The notes under the pieces were generated by a model. It saw nothing but the letters and a program-made list of their open reading frames with translations, searched no databases and had not been told where the DNA came from. The translations under genes were made by a program, and so were the position numbers. A DNA stretch of 64,000 nt from Margaritifera margaritifera (taxonomy: Eukaryota; Mollusca; Bivalvia; Unionida; Margaritiferidae). Shown here piece by piece: positions 60,196 to 64,000 of this stretch. The DNA lies in assembly GCA_029931535.1 (NCBI GenBank), contig JAQPZY010001501.1:1434501-1498500 (forward strand), given 5' to 3'. Position 1 is the stretch's first letter. Each line of letters begins with the position of its first letter.

Positions 60196-60289
60196 GTTAT
60201 TGACTGAGTGTTAAAAAATATTGAGCAAGCTCGGGCATTCAGCGCCACATGACCTCGGGCCGAATATTTTTCAATACTCAGTTAATAAC
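60196..60289. repeat. Hairpin element, 27-bp arms
   Basis: GTTATTGACTGAGTGTTAAA.. is the near-inverse of ..TTTCAATACTCAGTTAATAAC, with a loop of about 40 bp. Non-autonomous element style. Confidence 0.6.
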
Positions 60290-60984
60290 CTTAATAACCT
60301 ATACATATTGACCTCCGCTTTGCGTTTGTCAATATGGGTACACTGGTTCATAAAACTTTATATTCACCTCAACAAAAGTCTATAATCGTATATTAACGAA
60401 TGGCGTGAAATATAGTTAATAGCAACACGTTTAACAATTTTGCGAATTATTCAGGATAATTTTTTTTTAGATATTTAGTTTCAAGTAACCCTCAATTAAT
60501 TATGCTATTAGTAATAATATTATAAATGCCCCTAATCGTTTACTTAAAATTACCTGATTATTATACACATTTTGATCTTGCATGAAATGATTATGCGATT
60601 TTTTTTTACTGCATTTATTAACTCAAATTTACTTTTATGTTACGTAATAAAAACTAGATTTTTTTAAAAATCAAGCTCTATGCGGGAGTATCATTACGCA
60701 ACATTTTCATAATATGTAATTTTAGCAAATTAGGAATGCTTCTAATTTCATTTAAGATAATTTTCTTCGCAAAATCTTTCAGAAAATTTGTTTAAGTATG
60801 AAGCTTCGACAATCGATTTTCAAAAATACAGAACAATCAAAACACATGTAAAAGTTATTTCGATATTTTGAAGTAGTTTCACAGCACTCAGTTATAAGAG
60901 AAAGAATAGAAAAAATTCCAGCGTTTTGATATGCTGTAAACAAATTACTCGTACATTTCAGTTTAAATGTATTATTTATATTAG

Positions 60985-60986
<2 letters not shown>

Positions 60987-61072
<86 letters not shown>
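60987..61072. repeat. (AT)n-(GT)n microsatellite
   Basis: Directly precedes the 64-bp tandem repeats. Confidence 0.96.
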
Positions 61073-61075
<3 letters not shown>

Positions 61076-61315
61076 AACTTCTTCAAGAATATACATGTTG
61101 TGTGCTAAATGTATTGAAGTACATGCATGTAGAGTGTTAAAGTTCTTGAGGCATATGTCTGGTGTCAGTTAAATTTGTTAAAGTACATGCATGTAGAGTG
61201 TTAAAGTTCTTTAGGCATATGTATGGTGCCAGTTAAATTTGTCGAAGTACATGCATGTTGTGTGTTACAGTTTTTTAGGCATATGTCTGGTGTCAGTTAA
61301 ATTTGTTCAAGTATA
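61070..61315. repeat. 64-bp tandem repeat, about 3.8 copies
   Basis: Unit includes GGCATATGTCTGGTGTCAGT and AAGTACATGCATGTAGAG. First copy more diverged. Confidence 0.85.
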
Positions 61316-62103
61316 TGTTTGTTTGTTTCACTATTTTTGATAGGAATATCATGACATAACGAAAATAGAAAGATATAGAGTAAATGAAATCATACCGCGA
61401 ACACTTTTTATGATATTTCCACCTTGTAGTTTTTGTCTCGCTTTTCATTCGTCCATTTCAAGATATATTTATAACTAGTGGTTGAATGACATAAAAGTTT
61501 CGACTGGTGTTTTGTTTTTTTTTATTTTTTGTTTTTTGCGTTTCTATTTCTTTTACTTTTTGGGGGGTGTTCTTGTTTTTTATTTGTTTGTTGTCATTGT
61601 TGTTGTTGTTTCTACATGCACATGGATTTCTATCTAATGCTTTTACAAATCAAGACATATACAATATCGTCATAGATTTAGACATGTTTATTTCAATACC
61701 AGAATGCGTCTGCTCCTGTCTGAGTTGTTTTCATTCTGGATATACCTGCTGTCTATTTATATTTTAAGTTTCATTCAGTACATTTTTCTGAATTTTATCA
61801 TCAGCCAATACTATTATTAACATCTAATCACGTTCAGTCAACGCTAGCTGATCTTTAGCATTTTGTTTACAAAGTATAAATAAAATAAAGGTTAACAAAC
61901 TGAGGGAGAAGGGGATCTTTATTTCCTCCATGAAACGAAGAATGCATCAATTATACATTATAAAAAAGAAGGAAAATTGAAAAACTCTGATGTAATTAAA
62001 AACCAATATCAAACACGAAGCACAAGAGTTATAGTTAAAAACGATGCATGCACACTTCGATGTTAGTTCATTTTAAGCAATTAGTAAAAGAAGTAATAGC
62101 AGC

Positions 62104-62113
62104 AAGAGAGAGG

Positions 62114-62177
<64 letters not shown>
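62104..62177. repeat. (GA)n microsatellite
   Basis: GA dinucleotide; an (AAT)n tract follows at 62503-62570. Confidence 0.97.
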
Positions 62178-62180
<3 letters not shown>

Positions 62181-62502
62181 TTGATCACAATTGCTCTAGA
62201 CAAACCTTTATCTACAAACTTTACTGAGTTACTTAACAATGTTTTATTAGTTGTTGCATAATATTTTCAATCTCATAAACAGAACCAAATTCAGATCTTA
62301 TCAACCAACTACCAAAGCTAAAATAGGCAACAATACTGAGCCTTAAATCACGGGTCTTTCATAATGAACACTATCTAAATGATTAGGTATAAAATATTTC
62401 AGAATATATATGAATACCATTCATGGTCGTAAACGTACAAATAATAGACACAAAAGAGCAAAGCAAATCTATTTTGATATCACCACTTACTAGCACACGT
62501 AA

Positions 62503-62555
<53 letters not shown>

Positions 62556-62629
62556 TAATAATAATAATAACAATCATCACCATCATGCTAATTTCAATAG
62601 CTTTAATGTTTTCTAAAGATTTATAGTCA

Positions 62630-64000
62630 CTTGATACAATCAGAAATTAATTTTGAGCAATATTTATAAAAGAGTTAATATTTTAAGGGTTATGTACAGG
62701 TGATGGGTTAACCAGGAATATAGCTTGTAAAAACAAAAGACAAAGCAGGAGTTAATCATAAAATGGAAATGGCCATATCCTAGTCGATAAAAGCATGTGT
62801 GACTGCTATTGCGAAAATAACCTTCATGAATCTAACAAGAGATATACTACTCAATGAAATTAGTTTCTAACGTTGAGTATTGTTATTTATTAGGATACAA
62901 TATCAGCAGAAAAATATTTGTTGGTTAGCAAATATGTAGGAAAACAAGAAATGTATGAAAAAAACACACAAAAAAAAACAAGAAAAAACAAGAGCAACTA
63001 CAGAAAAATATCAAAAATCCTCTTCAAGACTGGTGGAGGAAAGAAATAACAAAATATAGATAATTAAAACTTTTCGTTCATTTAAAATTTCAGTCTTTGC
63101 AAATGATAAGTAATATTTAATATTCATAGGTTTCAAGTTTAATATTCATTACTCGCAATGAAGACCGAATACTTGTTTTCTGTGGAAAAGTTTTTAAAAC
63201 CCGAGAAAGAGAATCAATTTAACTCTATCACCGCATCATTTAAAAGGACAACGTTAGCACTACAACTAGATCATCATACAAATACAAAGTTTGATAAACA
63301 CAACAAAAAAACACACAAAAAACAGACACAAAAAACAGAAGACAAAAAACGCATGTTAAGGATTTTCTTTCAGGCATGAAATTTAAAGAGAAATTTACCT
63401 ATAAAGTCTAGTATTTGGTCTCCATTGTTAATAATTAATAATAAACTTAACATTTCAGGGCAACAACTGGGGGCATACCTAGATCGAGTTGCTTACATGG
63501 ACTTTTTAATCTGGTATGGAATATTTCTACAATGTTTGATAGGTTTTATGGACGTCCATGTTATATATTTTATTGAACGAAGACTTAAATTAGTAGCCTA
63601 GCAATATACTGAAATACTAATTATATCGATACAAATATTCAATAACGTTTCTCCATATGGTGTTCCTTTTCCTGTCCCCCCACCCCCCACCCCCCCCCCC
63701 CCGCCCCGTAAAAAAAGCTACGAATATATTTTTCAGACGAAGGGTAAAGTAACATACATGCAATTAAAATGAAATAGATTTTCATTTTTGCAACGAAATT
63801 GAAGATTTTATTTCAGTGATAACGTGTTCTAATCTATGTAAAAGAATGTAAGTGTTATCGAAAATAAATACTTGCTGGATATCGAAATATAATGCAAAAT
63901 GCATGGAAACTTATAACTAAGGATATCTTTCTCATAAATATATTATTCCCATTAACAAGGTTTTCGATAAGACGAAGGTCTTCATTCGGTACACCTCCCA
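62630..64000. other. Intergenic DNA
   Basis: Poly-A-rich stretch at 62960-62990 and a C-rich run at 63677-63707. No gene supported. Confidence 0.45.

Overview
The window is AT-rich, gene-poor animal DNA crowded with simple repeats: long (AT)n, (CA)n, (CT)n, (ATT)n, GATA and TATG tracts. It also holds tRNA-derived SINE-like sequence, MITE-like hairpin elements and Polinton (Maverick)-type virus-like elements. Candidate coding pieces outside the mobile elements are short and flanked by canonical splice signals, so this is a eukaryote. An aquatic invertebrate, perhaps a mollusc, is my best guess; this is inferred from repeat style and Polinton content, not from a diagnostic gene.

Main discovery: a full-length 12,720-bp Polinton/adintovirus-like element at 41581-54300. 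It has terminal inverted repeats of about 120 bp that start AGTAGTATCATTATGG on both ends, and a perfect 5-bp target-site duplication (CACGG). Its cargo reads entirely on the + strand and is visibly more GC-rich than the flanks. In order: unassigned left-arm frames, a small cysteine-rich protein, a SAP-like repeat protein, protein-primed family B DNA polymerase, FtsK/HerA-type packaging ATPase, a coiled-coil protein, an unassigned protein, a penton-like minor capsid protein, a small hydrophobic basic protein, the double-jelly-roll major capsid protein, a pX-like basic/hydrophobic protein, an adenain-like cysteine protease, three unassigned proteins and a hydrophobic membrane protein. Together these make a replication, packaging and virion-assembly set. 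Most genes carry frameshifts or stops, so this copy is a dead provirus. I found no integrase in it.

Second discovery: about 13.0-19.6 kb holds a much older, AT-rich Polinton remnant of another lineage. It has a + strand integrase pseudogene (two of the three DDE positions lost), followed by minus-strand fragments: a small structural-type gene, coiled coils, a penton/minor-capsid C-terminus and a hydrophobic membrane protein. A 48-bp coding-like minisatellite and long CT/AT tracts interrupt it.

Region by region. 0-11 kb: intergenic DNA with microsatellites, a degenerate tandem array near 1.2-1.6 kb and a few minus-strand candidate frames at 4.5-5.9 kb. 11-20 kb: old Polinton remnant. 20-41.5 kb: simple repeats, a Thr-tRNA-like SINE at 25.6 kb, hairpin elements, one copy of a twin-hairpin MITE (24.7 kb) and candidate host exons at 28.7 and 37.9-40.6 kb. 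41.6-54.3 kb: the intact-ended element. 54.3-64 kb: the second MITE copy (55.1 kb), large ATT and TATG arrays, and the inverted partner of a repeat at 36.4 kb.
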